NCBI GenBank assembly: GCA_014238625.1
Contig: JABAAS010000006.1
Location: 230-5,510 of the forward strand
DNA: 5,281 nt
Source of the DNA: Alphaproteobacteria bacterium
GTDB lineage: Bacteria; Pseudomonadota; Alphaproteobacteria; JABAAW01
Reading direction: 5' to 3'
Positions 4,602 to 5,281 of the stretch are shown here, one piece after another. The notes beneath the pieces are model-generated. The model was not told where the DNA came from. It worked only from the letters and a program-made list of their open reading frames with translations, and ran no database searches. Numbering within the stretch: position 1 is the stretch's first letter; every line of letters begins with the position of its first letter. Made by a program: the position numbers and the translations under genes.

Positions 4602-5281
4602 ATGGAGCCTTCAAAAGCGCAAAGCCTCAAGCGGAGAGAGGAGGTCGAGCAGTGGTTTCGCTCGCTGCGCGATAGGCTTTGCCACGAGTTGGAGGATGTT
4701 GAGGCATCACTCGTATCTAGCGACACTGGGCTCGCGGGCTCTCAAGATAGCTGTGCACACGATAAGCTCTTCCGCCGCAAGCTATGGCAACGCCAAGACG
4801 CACAGGAAAACTTAAAAGAAGATTCGCAAGAGAATCAGCAAGAGAATTCACAAGAGAATCAGCAAGACTTGCAGTCTGGAGTTGGCAGTGGCGGCGGTGG
4901 CGAGATGTCGATAATGCGCGGAGAAGTTTTTGAAAAAGTCGGCGTTAATATCTCAACCGTATATGGTACCCTAGTGCCAGAATTGCGCCCTGAGGTTAAA
5001 GGCTCGGCTACTGACGGGCGTTTCTGGGCGAGCGGGATTTCATTGGTCGCTCACCCTCGCTCCCCATTGGTTCCAGCCGCGCACTTCAATACTCGATACA
5101 TTGAAAGTGCGCATGGTTGGTTTGGTGGTGGTGGCGATTTGACGCCAAACAGTCCCGATCCCGCTGCTCGTGAGATGTTTCACGCAGAGTTTCGACGCGT
5201 TTGCGATAAATACGACAAAGACCGCTATCGTGCCTACGCTAAGGCGTGCGACGATTATTTCTACATCCGCCATCGGCGTTG
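4602..5281 (+). CDS. hemF: Oxygen-dependent (aerobic) coproporphyrinogen III oxidase, N-terminal part
   Basis: HemF is a soluble enzyme that uses O2 to decarboxylate two propionates of coproporphyrinogen III, giving protoporphyrinogen IX in heme synthesis. The plus-strand frame from the ATG at 4602 runs 226 codons to the right edge; the family is about 280-310 residues, so the C-terminus is missing. Family motifs include GGGGEMSIMRGEVFEKVGVN (97-116), FWASGISLVAH (141-151), HFNTRYI (161-167), GWFGGGGDLTP (172-182) and CDDYFYIRHR (216-225). His151, His161, His194 and His224 match the conserved histidines of E. coli HemF (His96, 106, 145, 175). Arg165 and Asp179 match human CPOX Arg262 and Asp282. 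Between the conserved WQR (62-64) and the GGGG loop lies a hydrophilic insertion of about 25-30 residues containing a tetrapeptide repeat. The gene is transcribed divergently from the nuo operon. Confidence 0.97.
   Translation, partial: MEPSKAQSLKRREEVEQWFRSLRDRLCHELEDVEASLVSSDTGLAGSQDSCAHDKLFRRKLWQRQDAQENLKEDSQENQQENSQENQQDLQSGVGSGGGGEMSIMRGEVFEKVGVNISTVYGTLVPELRPEVKGSATDGRFWASGISLVAHPRSPLVPAAHFNTRYIESAHGWFGGGGDLTPNSPDPAAREMFHAEFRRVCDKYDKDRYRAYAKACDDYFYIRHRR
4824..4871 (+). repeat. Four tandem 12-bp units encoding (S/Q)QEN tetrapeptides within hemF
   Basis: The units are 4824-4835, 4836-4847, 4848-4859 and 4860-4871, in frame with hemF. The first three share CAAGAGAAT after an alternating TCR or CAG codon; the fourth is diverged. 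They encode SQEN, QQEN, SQEN and QQDL (residues 75-90). The alternation of the first codon also suggests a 24-bp duplication of an earlier 12-bp pair. The array lies inside a non-conserved insertion and ends before the conserved glycine-rich loop. Confidence 0.93.

Noticed and set aside
4591..4815. Plus-strand frame starting with the GTG at 4591
   Set aside because: It overlaps hemF in another frame; the GTG is part of the hemF Shine-Dalgarno sequence, and the hemF frame encodes the conserved protein.
5040..5273. Minus-strand open frame opposite hemF
   Set aside because: It is antisense to the most conserved part of hemF and has no recognisable features.

Overview
The window comes from a bacterial genome, most probably an alphaproteobacterium. 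The complex I proteins carry motifs typical of alphaproteobacteria and mitochondria: VCTTTPC-like cluster ligands in NuoE, NFGPQHPAAHG and PYFDRLDY in NuoD, and GLRGRGGAGFPTGLKW in NuoF. Several stretches of NuoE recall Rickettsiales-type proteins from memory (LLDLAQRQN, VQINDDFYEDL), but base composition looks close to half GC in the genes, well above Rickettsia itself. I cannot name a genus.

Layout: positions 1-4269 hold the first six genes of a NADH:ubiquinone oxidoreductase (respiratory complex I) operon on the minus strand. Read from right to left they are nuoA (4269-3901), nuoB (3847-3311), nuoC (3314-2595), nuoD (2632-1376), nuoE (1331-714) and the first 237 codons of nuoF (713-1, running off the left edge). 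They are tightly packed: nuoB/nuoC share an ATGA overlap, nuoC/nuoD probably overlap by 38 nt, and nuoE/nuoF abut as TAG-ATG. Positions 4270-4601 are a visibly AT-rich divergent intergenic region that must hold the nuo promoter (minus) and probably the hemF promoter (plus). Positions 4602-5281 hold the first 226 codons of hemF, the oxygen-dependent coproporphyrinogen III oxidase, on the plus strand, running off the right edge.

How the genes work together: NuoE and NuoF form the NADH-oxidising tip of complex I, NuoB, NuoC and NuoD the connecting and quinone-reducing arm, and NuoA part of the membrane arm next to the quinone channel. HemF performs the O2-requiring step of heme synthesis, so both divergent units serve aerobic respiration.

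The genes themselves are ordinary. The unusual signal is a set of short tandem repeats with an 11-12 bp unit at four separate places: the nuoD-nuoE junction (4 x 12 bp, a stop codon opening every unit), the C-terminal tail of nuoC (12-bp units), the leader upstream of nuoA (3 x 11 bp), and an insertion inside hemF (4 x 12 bp encoding (S/Q)QEN-type tetrapeptides). All lie in junctions, tails or an apparent surface insertion rather than in conserved cores. I see no RNA gene, mobile element, CRISPR array or convincing terminator, and no evidence for a wholly new system.
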